NCBI GenBank assembly: GCA_902798105.1
Contig: CADBVG010000037.1
Location: forward strand, 1 to 42,945
Length of the DNA stretch: 42,945 nt
Direction of reading: 5' to 3'
Source of the DNA: an uncultured Eubacteriales bacterium
GTDB lineage: Bacteria; Bacillota; Clostridia; Christensenellales; Aristaeellaceae
In this document: piece by piece, positions 1 through 8,407 of the stretch
How positions within the stretch are numbered: the stretch's first letter is position 1
How the letters are laid out: each line of letters starts with the position of its first letter
The notes under the pieces: model-generated
The model's database searches: none
Told to the model about the DNA's origin: nothing
The model's input: only the letters and a program-made list of their open reading frames with translations
Program-made: the position numbers and the translations under genes

Positions 1-43
1 TTACGCCTGCTCCCGTCTGATTCATAACCGCTAGAGTGTTCCC

Positions 44-64
44 GGGCATTGGTATGCCCTTTTT
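44..64 (+). terminator. Rho-independent terminator of a gene lying left of the window
   Basis: A 6-bp stem (GGGCAT/ATGCCC) with a TGGT loop is followed by five T residues. It points rightward, so it should end a plus-strand gene whose body lies before position 1. All three plus frames meet a stop within the first 34 bases, so the upstream gene's frame and identity cannot be told. Confidence 0.6.
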
Positions 65-205
65 CAGAGCCCTTGGCAGTTTTGTTTCACAGTAAATTCG
101 CCAGGATGCATTGGGTTGGAAACGCCGTTGCAGTTACGGCGTCTTTGCCTGCATTTCTGGGTTGATTTCCCTTGACTTAGCGTCCGAGGGGCTACCGACC
201 CGTTC

Positions 206-313
206 GACGGGGAACTCCGCCCCGTTCTTACTGAAAGCGCTCCACCGGAGCGTTTTCCGGGCGCTCGAACCACTGAAAACAGTCCACTGGACTGTTTTTC
301 GGGCGCTTGACCC
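206..313. repeat. Tandem hairpin repeat, 42-nt unit
   Basis: Two adjacent 42-nt units (230-271 and 272-313) share their outer sequence, from ACTGAAA to CGGGCGCT(C/T)GA. In the centre they carry different but self-complementary stems: CGCTCC/GGAGCG in the first and AAAACAGTCC/GGACTGTTTT in the second. A third hairpin (ACGGGG/CCCCGT, 207-225) lies just before. The stem changes compensate each other, which suggests selection for structure in RNA or single-stranded DNA. The rest of 65-423 shows no credible gene; the translations there are low-complexity shadows of the repeat. Confidence 0.7.
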
Positions 314-423
314 CACTAAGCCTGCGGAAAATCGCCTTGAAATGCAGGCAAATCCGCTCGAAACTGCATCTCCAAGCATTTAGAAACACCCCCTAATGCC
401 TTTGCCCTGAGATGTTTTGGGGG

Positions 424-452
424 TTGCCCGATGATCGGTTTTCCTATATAAT
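424..452 (+). promoter_or_regulatory. Sigma-A-type promoter of the sugar ABC operon
   Basis: A TTGCCC -35 element, a 17-bp spacer and a perfect TATAAT -10 element lie about 98 bp before the solute-binding protein start. This implies a 5' leader of roughly 90 nt. An AAGGAGG ribosome-binding site follows near 538. Confidence 0.6.
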
Positions 453-550
453 AGACAGTAATGATCTGCTTTATATTGCGGAAATACCCGGAATGAAATA
501 GCTGTATAACCGCGTTGCCGGCTGGCAACGGGATATAAGGAGGCAAGACT

Positions 551-2014
551 ATGAAGCGTTTTCTCATGGCATTTTTGACGGCTCTTGTATGCATGACCCT
601 GTTGTCCCTCTCCGTAGCTGCCTGCGCCGAGGAGCCGATACACCTGATCTGGTGGACGTACTCCGCCAGCGGGGATGCTCCGGCGGCCTTACAGGAGGTG
701 CTTGAACGGGCAAACGCCATCAGCGCAGAGGAGATAGGCGTCACTGTCGATCTTCTGATGAAGACGGACAGCCAAGTCAGCCTTGACCTGAACACGGGCG
801 AGTACTACGACATGATTTTCACCTGTGATTGGTACAACGACTTTGACGGCAATGCGCAATTGGGTTACTATTATGATCTTACCGACCTGATTCAAACGGA
901 GGCGCCCGCCCTGTACGCCGCCGTTGACCCCTGGTGGGATATCGGCACGCTGAATGGCAGGGTCTACGGCGTGCCAATGCTGAAGGATCTCGGCGCGGAG
1001 GTCTTTTTCCGGCTCAACAGCGACTATTTTGAGGGGGAGAAGGGCCTCGTCCTGCCGGAGGAGATGTCCTTTGCCGATCTGGAGCCGCTGCTGAAGATGT
1101 ACAAGGAGGACCACCCATCCGAATATCCTTTCTATCTGACCGGCAGCGGACCGCTGGGCATGTTCCAGACCCATGAGCGCATCGTCGGCAATTATCTGGT
1201 CATTCCCTACAGCAAGGCGGGAACCCCGGACGGCACAAAAATCATTCCCGTATGGGAAGACGAGGCATACATGGAAAAGCTCCGCTGCCTGCATCGCTGG
1301 TATAAACTGGGCTACATCAACCCGGATGCCGCCACGACCGATGACATGCCCTATTCGCTGGGCAACCCGGTTCGAACCGGCACCGCGTGGACCGGCTATA
1401 AGGGATGGTCGAACCCGGAAATCGTCGGCTTCAATGTCAAGCTGGTGCGCTTCATCGGGCCGAATATGTCGCGCAGCACGCAGCAGGGCGCGCTCATCGC
1501 CGTCAACGCCGCCGCGTCGGAGGCGCATGTGAAGGCGTGCCTCAAGTACATGGAGCTCCTGTATACCAACAGGCAGCTGAGGGATACCCTGGCCTACGGC
1601 ATCGAGGGCCGCCATTTCAACTATTACAAGGATACCGTCATCCGCACGGAGCTGGGCAGCGAGGAATACACCCTGGATAATTTCCAGACCGGCCCCGCCG
1701 TCAGCGCGTCGGTGGTTTCGGCCAATGAAGCGGTGCTCGCGGACCCGGACCAGTGGCAAAAGGTCTATGAGGGCTACCGGCACGCGAAGCTCAGCGATAC
1801 CCAGGGTTTCAGCTTCGGCAAGGAAACCATGGAAGCGGAGCGCTCCGTCCTGAGCGCCATATGGAGCAACCGCCTCGCCGAGCTGGTGACGGGAACCATC
1901 GACCCGGATGAGGCCATCGCGTCGATCCGCCAGGAGATGGAAGCCGCCGGGCTGGACCAGGTGCGTCAAGAGGCGCAGCGTCAGCTGGACGCCTATCTGG
2001 AGACGCGGCAATGA
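551..2014 (+). CDS. ABC transporter solute-binding lipoprotein (DUF3502/LipO-like)
   Basis: This is probably the extracytoplasmic receptor of a carbohydrate or glycoside importer of the LplABC/YtcPQ type. The first 24 residues form a signal peptide ending in a VAAC lipobox, so Cys25 is the likely lipid anchor. The mature 460-residue chain is rich in aromatics, as expected for a family 1 sugar binder. A stretch around residue 350 (GIEGRHFNYY) is typical of DUF3502-bearing lipoproteins. Start choice: AAGGAGG sits about 7 nt before this ATG. The stop overlaps the next ATG by four bases (ATGA), so the genes are translationally coupled. The ligand cannot be read from the sequence. Confidence 0.85.
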   Translation: MKRFLMAFLTALVCMTLLSLSVAACAEEPIHLIWWTYSASGDAPAALQEVLERANAISAEEIGVTVDLLMKTDSQVSLDLNTGEYYDMIFTCDWYNDFDGNAQLGYYYDLTDLIQTEAPALYAAVDPWWDIGTLNGRVYGVPMLKDLGAEVFFRLNSDYFEGEKGLVLPEEMSFADLEPLLKMYKEDHPSEYPFYLTGSGPLGMFQTHERIVGNYLVIPYSKAGTPDGTKIIPVWEDEAYMEKLRCLHRWYKLGYINPDAATTDDMPYSLGNPVRTGTAWTGYKGWSNPEIVGFNVKLVRFIGPNMSRSTQQGALIAVNAAASEAHVKACLKYMELLYTNRQLRDTLAYGIEGRHFNYYKDTVIRTELGSEEYTLDNFQTGPAVSASVVSANEAVLADPDQWQKVYEGYRHAKLSDTQGFSFGKETMEAERSVLSAIWSNRLAELVTGTIDPDEAIASIRQEMEAAGLDQVRQEAQRQLDAYLETRQ

Positions 2015-4101
2015 AATGGAAGTGGAAGCTGGACAACGACAGCATCGGCAAGGCCGTTGCCCAGGCTGAAAAAGAAGCGGAAAAGGTCGGCGTGGAGGGC
2101 GGACAAAGGCTGCGCTTCGCGCTTTCGCTCGAGGAGAGCCTGCTCATTTGCAGGGAGCGGTGCGGGGAAAACGCAACCGTTTCCCTGCGAATGTTTCAGC
2201 GGAGGCGGCGGTTGAATGTGGAGATCGTTCTCCCGACGGGGTTTACCGGCGCGTTCGCCAGGGAAGATTCGCCGCTGATCGATCTGATGAATGAATGGGA
2301 AAGCGTAACCCGGAACGGGAAAGCGTGTCGGGTATACACGTTTGAGCTCGAAAGGACCAGGGGCGACCTCCTTCGCTTTGTCTGGCAATACACGCAGCCC
2401 CATAAGTGGTGGTTTATACTGGGTGTGACGACGCAGGCCATACTTGTCGCGATTCAGGTCGCGGCCCCGCTGATCAGCGCAAGGGTCATCGTCGCACTGA
2501 CCCAGGGGGTAGCCGAGCAGATCATGATTGCCGCGGCAGCGCTGCTGGCGATCAACGCCGTCTCGGACGTGGTCGCCATAGCCTGCAACCGGGCGTACAA
2601 TGTGGTTTATAACAAGACGCTGACGCTGCTGGAAACGGATCTGGTGCATCACGCGCTGAGAATAACCAGCCAATGCCTGGATCAGAAGGGAACGGGGCTC
2701 TTCATACAGCGCCTCACCCAGGACACCGCCCAGCTGGCGACGGGCTTCAATACGCTGGCGGATTTGATCTCCCAGTCTGTCGAGAAGATTGGAATACTGG
2801 TCGCGGTGCTGATCCTGAACCGCACTGCGTTTGCGGTGATGATCGGCATTCTGGCGGTGCAGACCGTGATCGAGACCATCCGTACCCGCCGCCTGAAGGC
2901 GGACGATCATGTCTATCGCAACGCCAATGAACGCTACACCGGTTTTGTCAGCGAGATGATCCGCGGCGCGAAGGATGTGAAGCTGACCCACAGCGAGGAC
3001 ACCTTTGAAACAGAGCTCGTCCGCCGAATCGTGGACGCCAACAGCAAGCGGATGAGGATGCAGAATCGATCCGCCGTATTCCAGCTGTTTCGCATGGAAA
3101 TTGGCTCCTTCGGCACCTACGGCTTTATCGCCCTGCTGGCCCTTTTGATCTCACAAAAGCAGATCGAGCCCGCCGAAGCGCTGGTGTTGTTCAACTATCG
3201 CTCCAACATCGGCATCACCGCCATACAGTTGATCGGCTCCCTGATGGAGTTTGTGAAGGGGCTGGAGCTTTCCGCCGAGCGGGTAATCGCCATCATCAGC
3301 AGCCCGGAATTTCCCAAGGACCGGTTCGGCCAGCGGCACCTGGATAACGTCAGGGGAGAGATACGCTTTGAACACGTCTGCTTTTCCTATGGCAGGCGGT
3401 GGCGCAAGGCCTCGGCAGGCTGGGTGCTGAATGACATGAGCTTTGTCATTCATCCCGGGGAATCCGTGGCGCTGGTCGGCGCCAGCGGCTGCGGGAAGAG
3501 CACGGTGTTCAACCTGATTAGCAAGCTGTATGAAGCGGGGGAGGGAACCGTCAGGATCGACGGCGAGGACATACGGGAGTTGGACGAGGAATCCATACGG
3601 GGAAGCCTGTCCGTCGTCAGCCAAAATCCGTACCTGTTCCAGCTCAGCATACGGGAGAACCTTCGCCTGGTTAAGCCGGATATGACGGAAGCGGAGATGC
3701 TCGCGGCATGCAGGATGGCCTGCATAGACCGGGATATAGAGGCGATGCCCGAGGGCTACGATACCCACATCGACGAAAATGGCGTGAATCTCTCCGGCGG
3801 CCAGCGGCAGCGGCTCGCCATCGCCAGGGCTTTGTTGAAGGATTCCAGAGTGCTGATGCTGGACGAGGCAACCAGCGCCCTGGACAACATGACACAGGCG
3901 AAGATCCAGCAGGCCATCGCCAATATTCGCGGGGAGAGAACCATCATTACGATTGCCCATCGCCTGTCCACCGTGGTGCATTCGGACAGGATCATGGTCA
4001 TCGAGAATGGCCGCGTTCTGGACCAGGGCACACACCGGGAATTGCTGGAACGGTGCACAACCTACAGAAAGCTGTATGAAGCGGAGCTGGGGAAGGCATG
4101 A
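2011..4101 (+). CDS. ABC exporter-type half-transporter with unusual N-terminal domain
   Basis: This 696-residue protein fuses three parts. Residues 1-115 have no membrane segment and look loosely like a HATPase/anti-sigma fold (an LRFALSLEES helix followed by beta strands), without clear ATP-binding boxes. Residues 120-430 form an exporter-type transmembrane domain. Residues 448-696 form a complete nucleotide-binding domain: Walker A GASGCGKST near 490, signature LSGGQ near 595, Walker B VLMLDEA near 618 and a His-containing switch (IAHRLS). The gene overlaps both neighbours by ATGA. Finding an exporter-type ATPase inside a sugar-import operon is odd, because LplB/YtcP permeases normally borrow an MsmK-like ATPase encoded elsewhere. 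It may export something, or it may be a dedicated partner; the sequence does not decide. Confidence 0.85.
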   Translation: MKWKWKLDNDSIGKAVAQAEKEAEKVGVEGGQRLRFALSLEESLLICRERCGENATVSLRMFQRRRRLNVEIVLPTGFTGAFAREDSPLIDLMNEWESVTRNGKACRVYTFELERTRGDLLRFVWQYTQPHKWWFILGVTTQAILVAIQVAAPLISARVIVALTQGVAEQIMIAAAALLAINAVSDVVAIACNRAYNVVYNKTLTLLETDLVHHALRITSQCLDQKGTGLFIQRLTQDTAQLATGFNTLADLISQSVEKIGILVAVLILNRTAFAVMIGILAVQTVIETIRTRRLKADDHVYRNANERYTGFVSEMIRGAKDVKLTHSEDTFETELVRRIVDANSKRMRMQNRSAVFQLFRMEIGSFGTYGFIALLALLISQKQIEPAEALVLFNYRSNIGITAIQLIGSLMEFVKGLELSAERVIAIISSPEFPKDRFGQRHLDNVRGEIRFEHVCFSYGRRWRKASAGWVLNDMSFVIHPGESVALVGASGCGKSTVFNLISKLYEAGEGTVRIDGEDIRELDEESIRGSLSVVSQNPYLFQLSIRENLRLVKPDMTEAEMLAACRMACIDRDIEAMPEGYDTHIDENGVNLSGGQRQRLAIARALLKDSRVLMLDEATSALDNMTQAKIQQAIANIRGERTIITIAHRLSTVVHSDRIMVIENGRVLDQGTHRELLERCTTYRKLYEAELGKA

Positions 4102-5042
4102 AGAAGCGGGAATACGTCAAAAGGAAACTCCGGCATTCCGACCGGTCGCTGATGCTCCTCTCGCTGCCGACCGTGTTGTGGTATATCTGCTTTTGTTATC
4201 TGCCTTTGTTTGGCATCATCATGGCGTTCAAGAAGTACCGCCTCGTGCCGGGCAAGGGCTTTTTGTACAGCCTGTTCGCGGGGAGCAGGTGGGTCGGGCT
4301 GGATAACTTCCGGTATCTGTTCATGAACCCCCAGATGGGGACAGTGATACGCAACACCGTGCTGTATAATCTGGCGTTTTTGGCGCTGGATCTGGCTTTG
4401 CCGGTGGCGCTCGCGATTGCGCTGTCCTACCTGCGGTCCGGGCGTCTGCGGTCCGCGGTGCAGACGGCCTCCATGTTCCCGCATTTTATGTCCTGGATGA
4501 TCGTAAGCTACTTCGCCTTTGCCTTCCTCTCAACGGACAGGGGCCTGCTGAATTCCCTTCTGAGGATCTTTGGAAAGCAGGCCGTGTCATGGTATCAGAC
4601 GCCGGGCGCCTGGCCCTGGCTGCTGACGCTGATCCACGTGTGGAAGGGCTTTGGCTATGCCATGGTGCTGTACTATTCCTATGTGATCGGGATCGACCAA
4701 TCGCTGTATGAGAGCGCGGCGATCGACGGGGCCGGAACGGCGGGGATGATCCGCTATATCACCCTGCCGCAGCTGAAGGGCGTCATCGTGACGATGGGCC
4801 TGCTCAGCCTGGGTGGCATCTTCACCAGCGACTTTGGGCTGTTTTATCAGGTTCCGCGCAATTCCGGGGCGATCCTGTCCACCACGCAGACGGTAGATGT
4901 GTATATCTACAAAGCGCTCATGGATCAGGCCAATTACGGCTTCAGCGCGGCGGGAAGCCTTTTGCAGAACGGAATTGGCTGCGTGCTTCTGCTGCTGGCC
5001 GATTTCGCGGTCCGGCATGTGGACCAGGAGGTGGGCCTGTGA
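4098..5042 (+). CDS. Sugar ABC transporter permease, LplB-like
   Basis: This 314-residue integral membrane protein is one of the two permease subunits of the importer that uses the upstream lipoprotein. It has about six hydrophobic segments, and a cytoplasmic EAA-type coupling loop lies near residues 205-228 (ESAAIDGAGTAGMIRYITLP), where the ATPase docks. The N-terminus is basic and short. The start ATG overlaps the stop of the ABC gene and the stop overlaps the next start, so all four genes appear to be on one transcript. The family usually carries oligosaccharides or modified sugars; the substrate is not identifiable here. Confidence 0.88.
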   Translation: MKKREYVKRKLRHSDRSLMLLSLPTVLWYICFCYLPLFGIIMAFKKYRLVPGKGFLYSLFAGSRWVGLDNFRYLFMNPQMGTVIRNTVLYNLAFLALDLALPVALAIALSYLRSGRLRSAVQTASMFPHFMSWMIVSYFAFAFLSTDRGLLNSLLRIFGKQAVSWYQTPGAWPWLLTLIHVWKGFGYAMVLYYSYVIGIDQSLYESAAIDGAGTAGMIRYITLPQLKGVIVTMGLLSLGGIFTSDFGLFYQVPRNSGAILSTTQTVDVYIYKALMDQANYGFSAAGSLLQNGIGCVLLLLADFAVRHVDQEVGL

Positions 5043-5929
5043 AGAAATGGAACCAGGCCGGGCCGATTGCCCATGCCCTGCTCGTCGCACTGTTTGTGCT
5101 GGTGAGTATTTCGGCGCTGCTGCCGTTGGTCTTTGTGGCGATCATCTCCCTTTCGTCGACAGAGTCCATTGCGGTGAAGGGTTACAGCTTTTTCCCGATG
5201 GAGTGGTCCCTGGACGCATATCGGTATATGTGGACGAGGCTCGAATACATCGGCCACTCATTCTTGGTCAGCTGCCTGATTACGCTGGTGGGTACGGCGC
5301 TGTCCCTTGGTTTGATCAGCACCATGGCCTTCGCGCTGAGCCGGCGTGAATTCCGGCTGCGAAAGCTGTACACGGCGATTGTGGTCATTCCCATGTTCTT
5401 CGGGGGCGGACTCGCCGCCGGATATGTGGTGAATACGCAGTTGTTTCACCTGAAGGATTCCCTTTGGGCGCTGATCCTTCCGGGCGCCTGCTCCAGCTGG
5501 TATATACTGGTGATGCGAAACTATTTCCGCCAGAATATCCCCGGTGAGATGCTGGAATCGGCTCAACTGGATGGCGCTTCCATATTCCAGGTCTTTTGGC
5601 GGTTTGTAGCGCCGGTTTCCGCGCCGGTGATGATTACGGTCGGGGTCTTTGAAGCGTTTGGATACTGGAACAGCTGGTATTATGCCATGCTGTACCTGGG
5701 GTCAAACCATCAGGAGCTCTTTCCGCTTCAGTATGTCCTCTATCATTTGCAGAAAAACGTGGAATTCATGGCCTCCAACGAAAATATCTCCGGGGCCGTG
5801 ATGCGCAGCCTGCCTACGGAGAGCTTTCGCATGGCGATGGTGGTGATCACCATACTGCCGATCCTCGTCAGCTATCCGTTTTTCCGCAGATACTTTTTGA
5901 AGGGTTTGACCGTTGGGGCGATCCGATGA
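5039..5929 (+). CDS. Sugar ABC transporter permease, YtcP/LplC-like
   Basis: This is the second permease subunit (296 residues), with six predicted membrane segments and the EAA-type loop near residues 173-196 (ESAQLDGASIFQVF). It starts at GTG, overlapping the stop of the preceding permease by four bases (GTGA). Its C-terminus (FFRRYFLKGLTVGAIR) is typical of the family. It is the last gene of the operon. No clear terminator follows before the decayed transposase region. Confidence 0.88.
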   Translation: MKKWNQAGPIAHALLVALFVLVSISALLPLVFVAIISLSSTESIAVKGYSFFPMEWSLDAYRYMWTRLEYIGHSFLVSCLITLVGTALSLGLISTMAFALSRREFRLRKLYTAIVVIPMFFGGGLAAGYVVNTQLFHLKDSLWALILPGACSSWYILVMRNYFRQNIPGEMLESAQLDGASIFQVFWRFVAPVSAPVMITVGVFEAFGYWNSWYYAMLYLGSNHQELFPLQYVLYHLQKNVEFMASNENISGAVMRSLPTESFRMAMVVITILPILVSYPFFRRYFLKGLTVGAIR

Positions 5930-5957
5930 TAGTCCGGACAGAAAGGAAAGAGCTCGC

Positions 5958-6200
5958 GTGGTTGGAAACGGAGCGGTGGCCCGTTTTTCGGTCGTATCCC
6001 CGGGACCGCCTGTACCGTCGGAGCTGTTAAGCCGTGGCAGCGCAGGGGCCGCCACCACTACATTGTCGTTTTCTCATGCAAGGTGTACCATATCGTGGGG
6101 TGTCCATTCAGAAACACACCCTGGGGGACAAAGGTATTGCTTTTTCGCTATGACGCGGTACGTCCTGGGTTTCTTGCCGTCCGTGAGACCTGCAGCGTGA
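5958..6200 (+). other. Possible truncated ORF after the sugar operon
   Basis: A GTG at 5958 has an upstream AAAGGAAAG that could serve as a ribosome-binding site, and it opens an 80-codon frame. The first 35 or so codons are unlike any family I recognise. The remainder reads antisense through the truncated transposase. It could be the head of a gene cut by the insertion sequence, or chance. I see no stronger coding signal in 5930-6073. Confidence 0.15.
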
Positions 6201-6826
6201 AGGGAATCTATGATCCCTTCGGTGTTTCGCCGTGCTTCGTTCAAAAGTGAGGTATCGGTCGGGAAGCGAATCGCCTGCGGCGCGCATGTGGCATCCAGAA
6301 TCAGCGTGCCTTCATTGGGCGCTTCTTCCGCTTCAGGCTCTTGGCAGGCATCACCTCCGCCACCCGGGGAATTATCCCCGGAGTCGTCATCGTGGTCCTC
6401 TGACTCGTTCGCAATCTGCTCCGCGGTCTTGCGTCCAATGATCACGTCGTTGACATCCTGCATCATCTCCGGCGTCAGTCGCTGCCGGAACCGCGACATC
6501 ATACTCGGATCAAACGGCGCCCTCTGCCGGTACTCCGTCATTCCGATGAAGTATTGCAGATACGGGTTCATCGCGATGTGCTCTGCCGTCATCTCGTCGG
6601 AAAACCGGTACCGTTCCTTGATGAGCTGCGACCCCAGCGCCATCCGCAGACTGCACGCCGGCTGCCCGGTGCCCGACGGAAACTGCTCCGCGTATTTCTC
6701 CTCGAATACCCATCAGAGGATGATCCCTGCCAGCTTCACCCACTCGTTCTTTGGGTCAAGCGCTATGCCTCCGAACATTGCCGGATTCTCAAACAGACTG
6801 ACCTGATTCAGCTTTCGCTTGTACAT
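6074..6826 (-). pseudogene. Truncated IS1182-like/DUF772 transposase with internal stop
   Basis: Read leftward from ATG 6826 (with AGAGGG before it), the frame gives a typical DUF772 transposase N-terminus (MYKRKLNQVSLFENPAMFGG). It then meets an in-frame TGA about 38 codons in, where the family has Trp or another residue, and resumes with WVFEEKYAEQF. The later part carries the family motif TLILDATCAPQAIRFPTD and an acidic, Gly-rich linker. Homology fades after KPRTYRVIAKK, at roughly 250 of the expected 450-500 residues, so the catalytic C-terminal half is missing. The element is inactive both by nonsense mutation and by truncation. Confidence 0.8.
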
Positions 6827-6880
6827 TTCGCCCTCTAGATGCATGGTTTTTCGCGGTTCTTTGTCATTTCCCTTGCATCT

Positions 6881-6886
6881 ATTATA
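6881..6886 (-). promoter_or_regulatory. -10 element for the transposase remnant
   Basis: On the minus strand a TATAAT hexamer sits about 55 bp before the transposase ATG, with no convincing -35 element. The rest of 6887-7014 shows no gene. Confidence 0.35.
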
Positions 6887-7006
6887 CCACATTTCAGGCT
6901 GGATGCACTGCTTTTACAGTGTATTGTGGCATGGAAGTAGACACTAAGTACATGATATACTTTTGCCATGTTTTTATTGCCCATCTGCGTGTAATTATCA
7001 AATGCG

Positions 7007-7037
7007 GGCAAAAAGAAAAGCGGCATGACGCCGCTTT
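7007..7037 (-). terminator. Terminator for the minus-strand flavodoxin/EamA remnants
   Basis: AAAGCGGC/GCCGCTTT (7017-7037) forms an 8-bp stem with a 5-nt loop. On the minus strand it is followed by TTCTTTTTG. It lies about 137 nt downstream of the flavodoxin remnant. Confidence 0.5.
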
Positions 7038-7173
7038 GTCTCCCGGTCCAGTTACTTGTGCATTGAGGTGTATGTTTAATAATTGTTTGAGAATTACTAA
7101 TGAAACACAAAGTCCTGCCGGCTTCCGTGTATCACGAAGCTGACAGGGAGATCAATAGCCGTCAAATTCACGA

Positions 7174-7427
7174 TCAATTCAATCCTGTTTCGCGCAGCCA
7201 ATCGGCAAGCACCTCGCCGGTGCGTTCTGAGCTACTTTGCCCTGGATGGCGATGCCTTCCAGCATTTCAGCGTTCGGTGCGGAGGCTGCGATTTCGGAAA
7301 CCGTGCTGCTCTGGCCGCTGCCCTCGTGGATATTGAAGGGGATGAGCTTCTTGCCGGACAGGTCGTAGCTCTCTAGAAAGGTGGGCACCGGGCGGGGTAT
7401 CGCACCGTGCCAGATGGGATAGTGATG
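7174..7427 (-). pseudogene. Flavodoxin C-terminal remnant, frameshifted
   Basis: The minus strand encodes the second half of a flavodoxin_4-type protein: YPIWHGAIPRPVPTFLESYD, then a segment with IPFNIHEGSG. The N-terminal FMN-phosphate loop is absent. Near 7228 the frame breaks. One frame ends with an unrelated ARCLPIGCAKQD tail, whereas the neighbouring frame gives the expected RTGEVLADWLRETGLN ending at 7174. The gene is therefore both N-truncated and frameshifted. Confidence 0.7.
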
Positions 7428-7465
7428 GGACGATAGGTATTGCGAGAACAGTAATAATGAATTCA

Positions 7466-8351
7466 TTAACCGGGTCTGTGGTCCATCACCAGGAGCAGTG
7501 TAGACAGAAGTATCAACACGATCCCCGCAATGGTGCGCGGCATGAGCGTTTCATGGAATACGAGGACGCCGAGGATCACCCCGGTCAGCGGTTCAAAGGT
7601 GCTGAGCAAAGACGCTTTCACGTCGCCGCACAGGAACACGCCGAGCTGGAACAGCGCGAGGGCCAGCACCGTAGCAAACAGCCCAAGCCCCACGATGGCC
7701 AGCCAGCCCTGCCACGGGATGAAGAGTATGAGCTTGCCTCCCACCAGCGCTGCCAGCCCGATCTCCGTTGCGGACAGCAGGGAGATCCAGAATGTGACCA
7801 CCATGACATGGAGCCGCTGCAAACCACTCCGTCCGAGAAAGAGGATATAGAGCGCGTAGGTGAAACCCGACGCGACGGCAAGCACCATGCCAGAAGCGCT
7901 CTCAGCCTGCCCCGGCTTGTAGAAACAGGCGATTCCCGCGATGCAGATGAAGAGGCAGATGATCTGCCTTGCGTGGAGCCGGTTGCGAAAGACGACCGCC
8001 CCGATCATCATCACGATGATGGGATAGGTGAAGTGGAGCGTGGTCGCAAGGCCCGTGCTGATGCCCCGGTAGGCTTCATAGAGCAGAACAGGCGTCGCGG
8101 CATAAAAGACGGAGAGCCCCGCCAGCTTTTGAAACTCAGACCGCGTAATACGGAAGCTGATATCGTGCAGTATTGTGATGACAACCCCACTCCCCAGCGC
8201 GCCGATCAGGAAATCTGCCAAATGCCACCGTATAAGCGTTGCAGCCATAGGCATAGGCGGTCTTTGTAAAAAGCGGCATGGTGCCGAAGAACACCGCGGA
8301 GAGAATGGCGAACACCATTCCAAGCCTTCTGTCGATCTTATCCAGATTCAT
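7466..8351 (-). pseudogene. EamA/DMT-family exporter disrupted by one frameshift
   Basis: A start at 8351 gives MNLDKIDRRLGMVFAILSAV and continues to AFGRF; the remaining nine or so membrane segments continue in the next frame from FLIGALGS onward to 7466. Joining the frames at 8211-8220 (a single extra T in the coding strand) restores a normal DMT protein of about 295 residues with ten membrane segments, a drug/metabolite transporter fold. The defect is either a true mutation, consistent with the decaying neighbourhood, or an assembly error. No strong ribosome-binding site precedes the start. Confidence 0.75.
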
Positions 8352-8360
8352 TGCTTTTGA

Positions 8361-8395
8361 TGAAATGCCGCAGGGGACATACGCTACCCTGCGGC
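8361..8395 (-). terminator. Terminator after the secreted repeat protein
   Basis: A perfect 9-bp stem (GCCGCAGGG/CCCTGCGGC) with an 11-nt loop lies just downstream of the minus-strand gene ending at 8408. Only a weak T-rich tail follows (ATTTCATC), so termination may be partial. Confidence 0.5.
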
Positions 8396-8407
8396 GTCGG
8401 TCGAATC

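Noticed and set aside
689-2011. Long minus-strand open frame antisense to the solute-binding protein gene
   Set aside because: It mirrors the codon pattern of the strong plus-strand gene, has no ribosome-binding site and gives no recognisable protein. High GC makes such shadows common throughout the window.
6919-7143. Plus-strand frame of 74 codons between the transposase and flavodoxin remnants
   Set aside because: No ribosome-binding site, no family resemblance, and it runs through a terminator hairpin.
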